Assembly (NCBI RefSeq): GCF_032931615.1
Contig: NZ_CP136760.1
Location: 248,001 to 312,000 of the forward strand
Reading direction: 5' to 3'
Length of the DNA stretch: 64,000 bases
From: Palleronia sp. LCG004
GTDB lineage: Bacteria; Pseudomonadota; Alphaproteobacteria; Rhodobacterales; Rhodobacteraceae
The position numbers and the translations under genes were made by a program. Positions 53,362-62,241 of the stretch are shown piece after piece (position 1 is the first letter of the stretch; each line of letters starts with the position of its first letter). The notes under the pieces are model-generated. The model was not told the origin of the DNA, did not search any database, and was given only the letters and a program-made list of their open reading frames with translations.

Positions 53362-54375
53362 ATGAAGCTCGCCACCCTTTCGGACGGCACACGCGACGGA
53401 CGGCTCGTCGCGGTCTCCCGCGACCTCTCGCGCTGTGCGCCCGCCCCCGCGCGGACGCTTCAGTCCGCGCTTGACGATTGGGAGGCTGCGGAACCCGAAC
53501 TCCGCGCCCTTTTCCACGACGTCGAGGATGGCAACATCGACGCGCAACCCTTTGACCAGGCGTCATGTCTCTCGCCACTCCCAAGGGCGTACCAGTGGGC
53601 GGACGGATCGGCCTATGTCAATCACGTGGACCTCGTTCGTCGTGCCCGGGGGGCGGAAATGCCCGAAAGTTTCTGGACCGATCCGCTGATGTATCAGGGC
53701 GGATCGGACGGGTTCGTGCCGCCGCACGCGCCGATCCGGTTTCCCGCGGCTGCCGTTCCCGATTGGGGTGTCGACATGGAGGGAGAAATCGCGGTCGTGC
53801 TCGACGATTGCCCGATGGGCATCGATGCGGATGCAGCACGCGATCGCATCCGCCTCGTCATGCTCGCCAACGACGTGTCGCTGCGCGGCCTCATCCCGGG
53901 CGAACTTGCCAAGGGGTTCGGTTTCTTCCAATCGAAACCGGCATCGAGCTTCAGCCCCGTGGCCGTAACGCCCGATGCACTCGGGGATGCCTGGCGGGAT
54001 GGAAAGCTGCATCTGCCGCTGCGTGTCGATCTGAACGGAACCCCATTCGGCCGCGCCGATGCCGGGATCGACATGACCTTCGATTTCGGCCGCCTGATCG
54101 AACACGCCGCCCGCAGCCGTGCGCTCGGAGCCGGGACGATCGTCGGGTCCGGCACCGTATCGAACCGCGATCCCGACGGAGGGCCCGGACGTCCGGTGGC
54201 CGAGGGCGGACGCGGCTATTCCTGCATCGCCGAGATCCGCATGATCGAGACGATCGCGCATGGTGCGCCTTCGACGCCCTTCCTTCGATGGGGCGACCGC
54301 GTGCGGATCGAGATGCATGACGACCTCGGGCGGTCGATCTTCGGCGCGATCGATCAGACGCTCGAAACGCTCTGA
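53362..54375 (+). CDS. fahA: Fumarylacetoacetase-family hydrolase
   Basis: Hydrolase of 337 residues, FAH family, expected to split fumarylacetoacetate into fumarate and acetoacetate, last step after HmgA. Metal-site motif: WGVDMEGEIAVVLDD near 133 and the lid LIPGELAKGFGFFQSKPASS; AGTIVGSGTVSNRD near 257. It is the prokaryotic short form. No maleylacetoacetate isomerase is in the operon, so that step is encoded elsewhere or is glutathione-independent. Start ATG at 53362 has GGTTCCAGG upstream. Confidence 0.88.
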   Translation: MKLATLSDGTRDGRLVAVSRDLSRCAPAPARTLQSALDDWEAAEPELRALFHDVEDGNIDAQPFDQASCLSPLPRAYQWADGSAYVNHVDLVRRARGAEMPESFWTDPLMYQGGSDGFVPPHAPIRFPAAAVPDWGVDMEGEIAVVLDDCPMGIDADAARDRIRLVMLANDVSLRGLIPGELAKGFGFFQSKPASSFSPVAVTPDALGDAWRDGKLHLPLRVDLNGTPFGRADAGIDMTFDFGRLIEHAARSRALGAGTIVGSGTVSNRDPDGGPGRPVAEGGRGYSCIAEIRMIETIAHGAPSTPFLRWGDRVRIEMHDDLGRSIFGAIDQTLETL

Positions 54376-54378
54376 TCG
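54351..54378 (+). terminator. Hairpin at the end of the hmgA-fahA operon
   Basis: CGATCAGA / TCTGATCG pair perfectly (8 bp) over a 12-nt loop and span the fahA stop codon. An A-run, not a T-run, follows at about 54394, so termination is uncertain. Confidence 0.4.
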
Positions 54379-54428
54379 CTCGAAGTCCGTCGATAAAAAA
54401 AGGAGTTCGGGAAAATCCGCGTCCATTT

Positions 54429-54446
54429 TGGTAAGACCACTTGACA
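54429..54446 (+). promoter_or_regulatory. GntR operator overlapping a -35 box
   Basis: TGGTAAGACCA (54429-54439) matches the TGGTNNNACCA consensus of FadR/GntR regulators, and a perfect -35 hexamer TTGACA starts at 54441. The gntR gene begins about 50 bp downstream, so the site suggests autoregulation and control of the whole lyase-transporter operon. The -10 box is poor. Confidence 0.6.
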
Positions 54447-54497
54447 GATTTTTCGCCCGCCGCAAAGCTGAGAGCCGACCGAATTGACGGAGACCGG

Positions 54498-55229
54498 ATG
54501 ACGGCCCACCCCGATCCAAGCGCTGCGATTACCCTGCGCCCGCTTTCCCAGGACGGATCCCGGATCCGGATCCTGAGGGCGCTGACGGCTTATATCGAGG
54601 CGGCGGATCTTGGTGCCGGCGACAAGCTTCCCACCGAACGCACGCTCGCGGCGCAGCTCGGCGTCAGCCGACCCACGATCCGCGAGGCGCTGCAATCCTG
54701 GCAGGCGATGGGGCTGATCGACATCCGCAAGGGCAGCGGCACCTACCTCGCGCAGGAGATCGGCGCGGCTTCGGTGCATATGCCCGTCACCATCCAGCTT
54801 GAGAAGCGCGCGGTGTTCCACCTGCTGGAGCTTCGGCGCGTGATCGAGACGGATGCCGCGCGTCTCGCCGTGCTGCGCGGATCGGTAGAGGATATCGACC
54901 GGCTGCGCGTCGCGCTCGAGGCGATGGAGACTGCCTATTCCGTGCAGGGATTTGCCAACAAGGAAGACGATGCCTTCCACGAAGCCCTCTACGTTGCGAG
55001 CGGCAATCCATTGTATTTGCAGGTATTTCGTCAACTCTACGTCAAAGTCGTCGAGAACTTCAACGCCTCCGCCGACAACCCCTTCGTGATGACGCCCTTC
55101 GTCGATCATTCCCAGCCCGACCACCGCGCGCTTTACGAGGCGATCGCCGCGCGTGATCCCGACGCGGCCGTCGCGGCCGTAACCCGCATTCTCGACTTCG
55201 TGGAGACGACCCTTCGTGACGATGCCTGA
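54498..55229 (+). CDS. GntR/FadR-type (FCD) transcriptional regulator
   Basis: Regulator of 243 residues. Winged helix at about 25-90 (LGAGDKLPTERTLAAQLGVS, RPTIREALQSWQAMGLIDIR), FCD sensor from about 105 (HLLELRRVIETDAARLAVLR) with metal-binding His region EDDAFHEALYVASGN and DHSQPDHRALYEAI. Start at 54498 follows GGAGACCGG. The end overlaps the start of the PLP lyase gene, so it heads that operon. Confidence 0.88.
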   Translation: MTAHPDPSAAITLRPLSQDGSRIRILRALTAYIEAADLGAGDKLPTERTLAAQLGVSRPTIREALQSWQAMGLIDIRKGSGTYLAQEIGAASVHMPVTIQLEKRAVFHLLELRRVIETDAARLAVLRGSVEDIDRLRVALEAMETAYSVQGFANKEDDAFHEALYVASGNPLYLQVFRQLYVKVVENFNASADNPFVMTPFVDHSQPDHRALYEAIAARDPDAAVAAVTRILDFVETTLRDDA

Positions 55230-56382
55230 TCCAGTGATCCCCGACGATTTCGCAACCATCGTTACCGACGATACAGGCGGCGGACCGGCCGTGCCGCCCA
55301 TCGTGCAGACGAGCCTCTTCACATTCGAGAGTGTCGACGCCTTCGAGACGGCGTTCCGCGCGCCCGAACGCCATGCGATCTATACCCGCGGCCTGAACCC
55401 GACCGTCCGAGCCTTCGAGGAGAAGGTCGCCCGTCTCGAACGTGCGGAGGAGTCGCGCGGCTTCGCCAGCGGCATGGGTGCGATCTCGGCCACGCTCCTC
55501 GGCCTGCTCAAGTCAGGCGACAAGGTCGTCTGCGTGCGCAACGTCTATCCTGACACCTATCGCATCATGACCGGGCTGATGGCGCGAATGGGGATCGAGG
55601 CGGTCTTCGTCGAGGGCACCGATCTCGATGCGGTGGCCGAGGCCATGACGGGCGCACGGATGCTCTATCTCGAAAGCCCGACCAGCATCACCTTCGACGT
55701 ACTCGACCTGCCGCGCCTTGCAGCGATCGCAAACTATGCCGGGGCGATCAGCGTCATCGACAATTCGTGGGCAAGCCCGACCTTCCAGCGCCCGATCGAG
55801 CATGGCGTGGATCTCGTGATCCATTCGGCATCGAAATACCTTTCGGGGCATTCCGACACCGTGGCGGGCATCGTCTGCGGCCGTGCGGACCTCATATCCG
55901 AGATCAACCGCGTCGCCTATCCCAGCCTGGGGGCTAAGCTTTCTCCTTTTGACGCATGGCTTCTCCTGCGTGGGATGCGAACCCTTCCGATGCGAATGCG
56001 CCAGCACCATCGCTCGGGCCTGTCGGTCGCCCGACGCTTGAAGGATCACCCTGCGGTTTCCGAAACGCGCCATCCGGGGCTTGAGACACGCAACGAGACG
56101 ACGCTGTCGGGCTTCTCTGGGCTCTTCGCGTTCCGCCTCAAGGGTGGCGCACCTGCCGCGCGGCGCTTCTGCGATGCGTTGAAGCTCGTCCGACTGGGCG
56201 TGAGTTGGGGCGGCCACGAAAGCCTCGCCTTTCCGGCGCAACTGGGTCTTATCCAGCCTGGCCTCACCAACCCGTTCCAGGTCTTCGGCGTGCCTGACGA
56301 TCTCGTCCGGTTGCATGTCGGACTGGAGGATCCCGAAGATATCTGGCGCGATATCGAAGCCGCCCTCGATCAATGTGAATAA
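55216..56382 (+). CDS. Cys/Met metabolism PLP-dependent lyase (cystathionine lyase type)
   Basis: PLP enzyme of 388 residues in the trans-sulfuration family (cystathionine beta/gamma-lyase, methionine gamma-lyase). The PLP lysine is in HSASKYLSGHSDTVAG near 210-225; the substrate-side motif is YTRGLNPTVRAFEEKVARLE near 55-75, and DNSWASPTFQRPIEHG follows. A GTG start (55216) with GGAG 10 bp before is used; an ATG two codons on is equally possible. It overlaps gntR by 14 bp. Cotranscription with a sugar-type importer is unusual for this family; substrate unknown. Confidence 0.85.
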   Translation: MTMPDPVIPDDFATIVTDDTGGGPAVPPIVQTSLFTFESVDAFETAFRAPERHAIYTRGLNPTVRAFEEKVARLERAEESRGFASGMGAISATLLGLLKSGDKVVCVRNVYPDTYRIMTGLMARMGIEAVFVEGTDLDAVAEAMTGARMLYLESPTSITFDVLDLPRLAAIANYAGAISVIDNSWASPTFQRPIEHGVDLVIHSASKYLSGHSDTVAGIVCGRADLISEINRVAYPSLGAKLSPFDAWLLLRGMRTLPMRMRQHHRSGLSVARRLKDHPAVSETRHPGLETRNETTLSGFSGLFAFRLKGGAPAARRFCDALKLVRLGVSWGGHESLAFPAQLGLIQPGLTNPFQVFGVPDDLVRLHVGLEDPEDIWRDIEAALDQCE

Positions 56383-56415
56383 CTACAAAAACGTTCTGCA
56401 ACAGGGAGTTGAGAG

Positions 56416-57687
56416 ATGAAGACAATCCAAGGAATGAGCATCGCGGCCGCCGCCGCACTCGCCGCCTGGGGCGGCATGGCAAACGCCCAGACGCTGCGCG
56501 TGGTGGAGGTTCTGACCACCAACGAACGCACCGGCCTGATGGAGCAGATCGCCTCCGAGTTCGAGGCCGCCCATGAGGGCGTCGATGTCGAGCTGGTGTC
56601 GGTCCCCTGGGATTCCGCCTTCGAACAGATCCTGACCATGACGATGTCGGGCCAGCAGATCGACGTGCTCGAAATGCCCGAGCGTTGGATCTCCACCCTT
56701 GCCGTCAACGACCTCCTGACCGACCTCGGCCCCTGGCTCGACGAATGGCAGGGCGCGGACCAGATGACCGAGGCGACGATGGATTTCGCCCGCATCTACG
56801 ACGATACCGCCTATTTCCTGCCCTACGGCTATTTCGTCCGCGCGATGTACTACAACCGCGACCTGCTCTCTCAGGCGGGCTACGACGCTCCGCCGGAAAC
56901 GTGGGAAGAGTTCGCGGAGATCTCCCGCGCCGTATCCGAGATCGAGGGCAAGTACGGCTATTGCCTTCGCGGATCGACGGGCGGTTTCGTGGGCTGGTGG
57001 CTGGCAGTGTCCGGAATGACCGGTGCCGAGAGCTGGTTCAACGAGGACGGCACCAGCGTCTTCGCCTCCCCCGAGGCGATCGAGGGCATCCAGATGATGC
57101 TCGACCTCTACGAAGACGGAGCGGCACCGCGGGATTCGGTGAACTGGGGCTTCAACGAACAGGTCTCGGGCTTCTATTCCGGCACCTGTGCCTTCATGGA
57201 TCAGGACCCCGACGCGCTCATCCAGGTGCGCGAGCGGTTAGGCGACGACGAATTCGCCACCGCTCCGGTCCCGCTCGGCCCTCCGGGCAAGATCTCGCCC
57301 CCGATCGGCATGTTCGGCTGGTCGGTCCCAGCAAGCTCCGAGAACCCCGACCTTGCCAAGGATTTCATCGGCCGCCTGATGGAGCCGGAGGCCAATCTCG
57401 AATGGGCCAAGTTCATCGGCATCGTTCCCGCCGTCGAGATCCCCGAGGATGACGAGTACTTCAACGATCCCGTCTATGCGGGCTTCTTCGAGGAACTCGA
57501 CAGCGATCAGTACAATCTCGTGCCATGGCCGGCCTATCTTCCCGAACTCGGCGAATTCTTCGACGTCATCGCCGTCGAGACGAGCCAGGCCGCGCTTCTG
57601 GGCCAGATGTCCGCCGAAGAGCTGGGCCAGACCTGGGACGAGTTCCTGACCGAGGCGCAGCAGCGCTGGATGGCGGAAAACCAGTGA
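56416..57687 (+). CDS. CUT1-type ABC transporter substrate-binding protein
   Basis: Periplasmic receptor of 423 residues (SBP family 1). Signal peptide ending MANAQ near 25. Then LRVVEVLTTNERTGLMEQIA, SEFEAAHEGVDVELVSVPWD, and PYGYFVRAMYYNRDLLSQAG, typical of sugar-type receptors. ATG at 56416 follows ACAGGGAGTTGAGAG. It belongs with the two permeases and ATPase that follow; real ligand is unclear because of the associated PLP lyase. Confidence 0.9.
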   Translation: MKTIQGMSIAAAAALAAWGGMANAQTLRVVEVLTTNERTGLMEQIASEFEAAHEGVDVELVSVPWDSAFEQILTMTMSGQQIDVLEMPERWISTLAVNDLLTDLGPWLDEWQGADQMTEATMDFARIYDDTAYFLPYGYFVRAMYYNRDLLSQAGYDAPPETWEEFAEISRAVSEIEGKYGYCLRGSTGGFVGWWLAVSGMTGAESWFNEDGTSVFASPEAIEGIQMMLDLYEDGAAPRDSVNWGFNEQVSGFYSGTCAFMDQDPDALIQVRERLGDDEFATAPVPLGPPGKISPPIGMFGWSVPASSENPDLAKDFIGRLMEPEANLEWAKFIGIVPAVEIPEDDEYFNDPVYAGFFEELDSDQYNLVPWPAYLPELGEFFDVIAVETSQAALLGQMSAEELGQTWDEFLTEAQQRWMAENQ

Positions 57688-58610
57688 GCATCATGGCGAC
57701 CGACCCGTCCCGCTCGGGGCGCTCGCCGCACAGGGCCCGGCGGATGCGTTCCGCCGAGCCCTACTTCTATCTTGCGCCCGGCATCGCCATCGTGGCGCTG
57801 GTTATGCTGGTGCCGCTCGTCGTGGGGGTCTCCTTCAGCTTCCAGAACTACGTGATCTTCCGCCCCGCCTCCCGCGGGTGGAGCGGGCTCGAGAACTACG
57901 TCGAGCTCTGGACCGACCGCACCTTCTGGCACGCGCTCGGCAACACGGTGAAGTGGACATTCTGGTCCGTCCTCTTCCAGATCGGCCTCGGTCTCGGCCT
58001 CGCGCTGATCCTCGACAAGCCATTCTGGGGCCGTCCGGTCTTCCAGTCGCTCGTCTTCCTGCCATGGGCGGTGCCGACCTTCCTGTCGGGTCTCAACTGG
58101 CAATGGCTCTTCAATCCGATCGTGAGCCCCCTGCCTTCGTGGCTGGCCTTCGTCGGCATCCTCGATGCGCCCCGTAATATCCTCTCCGATCCGGATCTCG
58201 CGCTCTACGGTCCGATCACAGCGATGATCTGGTGGGGCGTGCCGTTCTTCGCGATCACGCTGCTGGCCGCGCTGCGCTCGGTACCGTCGGACCTCTACGA
58301 GGCCGCCTCCATCGACGGGGCGAGCGCGTGGCAATCCTTCCGCTACGTGACCGTGCCGTTCCTGCTGCCGATGATGACGATCACGATCCTGCTCAGGACA
58401 GTCTGGGTCGCGAACTCGCCGGAACTGATCTTCGTCATGACCGAAGGGGGGCCCGCGGGCATGTCGCAGACGCTGCCGAACTACGTGTTCACCTCGGCCT
58501 ACAGCTCGATGAATTTCGGCTACGCCTCGGCGCTGGCCTCAGTCCTGATGGTGATGCTCGTGATCTACTCGATCCTGCTTCTCTGGGTCCGGGGGAGGCT
58601 CGGACAATGA
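57684..58610 (+). CDS. CUT1-type ABC transporter permease (MalF class)
   Basis: Inner-membrane permease of 308 residues, six spans. N-terminal cytoplasmic stretch RMRSAEPYFYLAPGIAIVAL, periplasmic/membrane FQNYVIFRPASRGWSGLENY, and coupling loop EAASIDGASAWQSFRYVTVP near 215. The GTG at 57684 overlaps the receptor stop (GTGA); an ATG three codons later is an alternative. There is no hairpin at this receptor-permease junction, unlike others in the window. Confidence 0.9.
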   Translation: MSIMATDPSRSGRSPHRARRMRSAEPYFYLAPGIAIVALVMLVPLVVGVSFSFQNYVIFRPASRGWSGLENYVELWTDRTFWHALGNTVKWTFWSVLFQIGLGLGLALILDKPFWGRPVFQSLVFLPWAVPTFLSGLNWQWLFNPIVSPLPSWLAFVGILDAPRNILSDPDLALYGPITAMIWWGVPFFAITLLAALRSVPSDLYEAASIDGASAWQSFRYVTVPFLLPMMTITILLRTVWVANSPELIFVMTEGGPAGMSQTLPNYVFTSAYSSMNFGYASALASVLMVMLVIYSILLLWVRGRLGQ

Positions 58611-59431
58611 AGATCGTCGCAAGCGCCTCTCTCTGGCTCGTCCGTCTCGCCTATCTGGTCTTTGCGCTCTTTCCGCTGTTCTGGCTGCTCAGGATCGCGC
58701 TGACGCCCGACCAGATCCTCTATCGCGAGGGCACGACGCTCTGGCCCTCGGTCACGACGTTCGAGAATTTCCGCTTCGTAATCGAGGAAAGCCCCTTCCC
58801 GACCTATTTCCTCAACACCGTCATCGTCTCGCTCGGCACGGCCGCCATCGTCACGGTCCTCGCAACCGGCATCGGCTATGCCTTCTCGCGGTTCCGCTTT
58901 CGCGGCAAGACGCCCCTGATGGTGTTCCTCGTCATCACGCAGCTCTTCCCGATCGTGATGGTGATCACGCCGCTCTACCAGCTTCTGGCCCCCTTGGGTC
59001 TCATCGACACGCGGATCGGGCTGATCGTCGTCTTCACCGCCTTTAACCTGCCCTTCGCGGCCTTCCTCATGCATTCCTTCTTCGAGGGCATCCCGGGCGA
59101 ACTCGAACAGGCGGCGATGATCGACGGCTGCACGCGGTTCCAGGCACTGATCCGCATCATCCTGCCGCTGATGCTGCCGGGCGTCGGCGCGACGCTGGGC
59201 TTCGTCTTCACCGCCGCATGGTCCGAGCTTCTCTTTTCTCTCATGCTCATCAGCTCCGAGGCCAAGAAGACCTTCGCCGTGGGTCTTCTGGGCTTCGTCG
59301 GACGCTCCGGCGTCGATTGGGGGCAGATGATGGCGGCCGCGACGCTTGCGCTCATCCCGCCGGCGATCTTCTTCACGGCAATCCAGAAATATCTCGTGGG
59401 CGGCCTCACCGCCGGCGCGATCAAGGGCTGA
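58607..59431 (+). CDS. CUT1-type ABC transporter permease (MalG class)
   Basis: Inner-membrane permease of 274 residues, six spans: LRIALTPDQILYREGTTLWP, FRFRGKTPLMVFLVITQLFP, coupling loop EQAAMIDGCTRFQALIRIILP near 165-185, ending QKYLVGGLTAGAIKG, the usual MalG-class tail. ATG overlaps the partner's stop as ATGA. Confidence 0.92.
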   Translation: MKIVASASLWLVRLAYLVFALFPLFWLLRIALTPDQILYREGTTLWPSVTTFENFRFVIEESPFPTYFLNTVIVSLGTAAIVTVLATGIGYAFSRFRFRGKTPLMVFLVITQLFPIVMVITPLYQLLAPLGLIDTRIGLIVVFTAFNLPFAAFLMHSFFEGIPGELEQAAMIDGCTRFQALIRIILPLMLPGVGATLGFVFTAAWSELLFSLMLISSEAKKTFAVGLLGFVGRSGVDWGQMMAAATLALIPPAIFFTAIQKYLVGGLTAGAIKG

Positions 59432-59443
59432 GGAGGGCCGGAC

Positions 59444-60544
<1,101 letters not shown>

Positions 60545-60576
60545 TTTCCGGCAGAGGGCTTGATCCGGCTGCGGAG

Positions 60577-60597
60577 TGATGTCATTTTGATGGCATT
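60577..60597. promoter_or_regulatory. Direct repeat upstream of the toxin-antitoxin genes
   Basis: TGATGTCATT (60577-60586) and TGATGGCATT (60588-60597) are 10-mers with one mismatch at an 11-bp period, one helical turn, 21 bp before the antitoxin start. Such phased repeats suit binding of a ribbon-helix-helix antitoxin dimer pair. Candidate autoregulatory operator. Confidence 0.45.
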
Positions 60598-60618
60598 CCG
60601 CTTTCGGGGAGAGGTTCC

Positions 60619-60855
60619 ATGGCTCAATTGACCGTCCGCAACATCGACGACAGCATCGCCGCCGCCCTCAAGGCCCGTGCGACGGCATCCGGCCGTTCGG
60701 CCGAGGCCGAGCATCGGCGCATTCTCGAAGAGGCGCTCGGCCGTCCCGGCGGCATCGATTTCTTCGACCGTGCCCGCACGCGGCGGGTAAAGCTCGGCGC
60801 GGCCGGGCCTGTCACCACCGACCTGATCCGCGCCGACCGCGACCGCACGGAATGA
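60619..60855 (+). CDS. FitA/VapB-like antitoxin (ribbon-helix-helix)
   Basis: Protein of 78 residues. N-terminal ribbon-helix-helix MAQLTVRNIDDSIAAALKAR with RSAEAEHRRILEEAL, the FitA/StbC pattern, which binds DNA and, through the C-terminal tail, the toxin. The next gene, a PIN-domain toxin, overlaps by 4 bp (ATGA). It would neutralise and autoregulate the module. Confidence 0.85.
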   Translation: MAQLTVRNIDDSIAAALKARATASGRSAEAEHRRILEEALGRPGGIDFFDRARTRRVKLGAAGPVTTDLIRADRDRTE

Positions 60856-61307
60856 GCCTCGCCGGCGGGCTGGTTATCGACGCCTCCGTCGCGATCAAAT
60901 GGCTGATCGACGAGGATGGAAGCGATACCGCGTTGTCGCTGCGCGATGCGGATCTGGCGGCGCCCGCCCTTCTCAGGATCGAGGTCGGCAACGTGTTGCG
61001 GACCCTCGCGGCGCGACAGGCGATCGCACCAGCCGAAGCACGCGATCTCTTCGCCTTCTTCCAAGAGGCCCCCGTGGCCATTGCCGATCCCGACGATGCG
61101 CTCGAACGCCGCGCGCTCGACCTGGCGCTCGATCTCGGCCACCCGATCTACGATTGCGTCTACCTCGCGCTGGCCGAACGGATGGACCGGCGGCTCGTCA
61201 CGGCCGATCTGCGCTTCGCCCGGGCGCTCGGATCGACCGATCATGCCGCTCGCATCCTGACGCTCGCGGATGTCGAGCGAACCCGCCCTTCGGGCGGCAG
61301 CTTCTGA
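60852..61307 (+). CDS. VapC-like PIN-domain toxin
   Basis: Ribonuclease toxin of 151 residues. The PIN acidic residues that bind Mg2+ are present: Asp10 (VIDASVAIKW), Glu44 (LLRIEVGNVL), Asp101 (IYDCVYLALAE) and Asp119 (LVTADLRFA). A compact GC-rich CCGCCC/GGGCGG hairpin overlaps its last codons. With the upstream antitoxin it forms a complete type II system. Confidence 0.88.
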   Translation: MSLAGGLVIDASVAIKWLIDEDGSDTALSLRDADLAAPALLRIEVGNVLRTLAARQAIAPAEARDLFAFFQEAPVAIADPDDALERRALDLALDLGHPIYDCVYLALAERMDRRLVTADLRFARALGSTDHAARILTLADVERTRPSGGSF

Positions 61308-61379
61308 TCCGTACCTGCGGATTTCGCGTGGTCCGCAACCGATCGCGCGGATAGTCTTCCTCGAAGGGAGGACACCACC

Positions 61380-62186
61380 ATGACGCTCGACGAGATCGCC
61401 CTGCCCCTTTTCCTGCCGGCCGCCCGGCTCGATCGGCTCGACAAGGCCCTGAATTCCGGTGCGGATGCCGTGATCCTCGACCTCGAGGACGCCGTCTCCG
61501 AGGCGGAGAAGCCCGGTGCCCGCGCAGGGCTGAAGGGGGCGTTGCCCGACACGCCGCCCGTGCCGGTCCTGCTCAGGATCAACGGTGGCGACACCCCCTT
61601 CTTCGACGAGGATGTCAGCGCGGCCTCGGTTCTGCCGGTGGCCGCGATCGTCGTGCCCAAGGCATCCGATCGCGGCATCTGCGCCGAAGTCACGCGGCGG
61701 ACGGGCAAGCCGGTCATCGGGATCATCGAATCGGCGCTCGGGGTGCACCACGCGCATGACGTGGCCGGGGCCTGTCGCAGGCTCGCCTTCGGCTCCATCG
61801 ACCTCGCCGCCGATCTCGGAATCGCCCATGACCGGCAGGCGCTGGCCTTCGCGCGCTCGGCAGTGGTCATGGCCTCGCGGCTCGCGGGGCTCGTCCCGCC
61901 ATGGGACGGCGTGACGATCGCAACCGGCGATGCCGAGGCCGTCGCCGACGATTGCCGTCATGGCACGATGATGGGATTCGGCGGCAAGATGCTGATCCAT
62001 CCCGCGCAGATCGCGCCGGCCCGCGCCGCCATGGCCCCCAGCGGGGCCGAGCGCGACTGGGCCCACCGCGTCGTCGCCGCGGCCGAAAAATCGACCGATG
62101 CCGTCAAGCTCGACGGAGAGATGATCGACGCGCCGGTCGTCGCGCGGGCACGCCAGATCCTCGCCCGCGCGGACCGGGTGCGCTGA
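61380..62186 (+). CDS. CitE/HpcH-family aldolase/lyase
   Basis: Protein of 268 residues, HpcH/HpaI aldolase - citrate lyase beta family, Mg2+-dependent C-C lyases or thioesterases acting on CoA esters or hydroxy acids (for example malyl- or citramalyl-CoA). Motifs: LNSGADAVILDLEDAVSEAE near 25-45 with the acidic metal site, PVPVLLRINGGDTPFFDED, IGIIESALGVHHA near 115, GSIDLAADLG, and GFGGKMLIHPAQIAPAR at 198-214. ATG at 61380 follows GGGAGGACACC. Actual substrate unknown. Confidence 0.85.
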   Translation: MTLDEIALPLFLPAARLDRLDKALNSGADAVILDLEDAVSEAEKPGARAGLKGALPDTPPVPVLLRINGGDTPFFDEDVSAASVLPVAAIVVPKASDRGICAEVTRRTGKPVIGIIESALGVHHAHDVAGACRRLAFGSIDLAADLGIAHDRQALAFARSAVVMASRLAGLVPPWDGVTIATGDAEAVADDCRHGTMMGFGGKMLIHPAQIAPARAAMAPSGAERDWAHRVVAAAEKSTDAVKLDGEMIDAPVVARARQILARADRVR

Positions 62187-62209
62187 CCGCACGCACGAAC
62201 CACTTCTGC

Positions 62210-62233
62210 CGGACCCCGCATACGCAGGGTCCG
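62210..62233. terminator. Hairpin between convergent lyase and dehydrogenase genes
   Basis: CGGACCC / GGGTCCG with a 10-nt loop that can pair further (GC/GC inside). It lies between two converging genes and may terminate both. No T-run. Confidence 0.5.
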
Positions 62234-62241
62234 CCATCCAG

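Noticed and set aside
61283-61297. CCGCCC/GGGCGG hairpin as the toxin-gene terminator
   Set aside because: It lies inside the coding end, is only 6 bp long and has no T-run, so it was not listed as a separate terminator.
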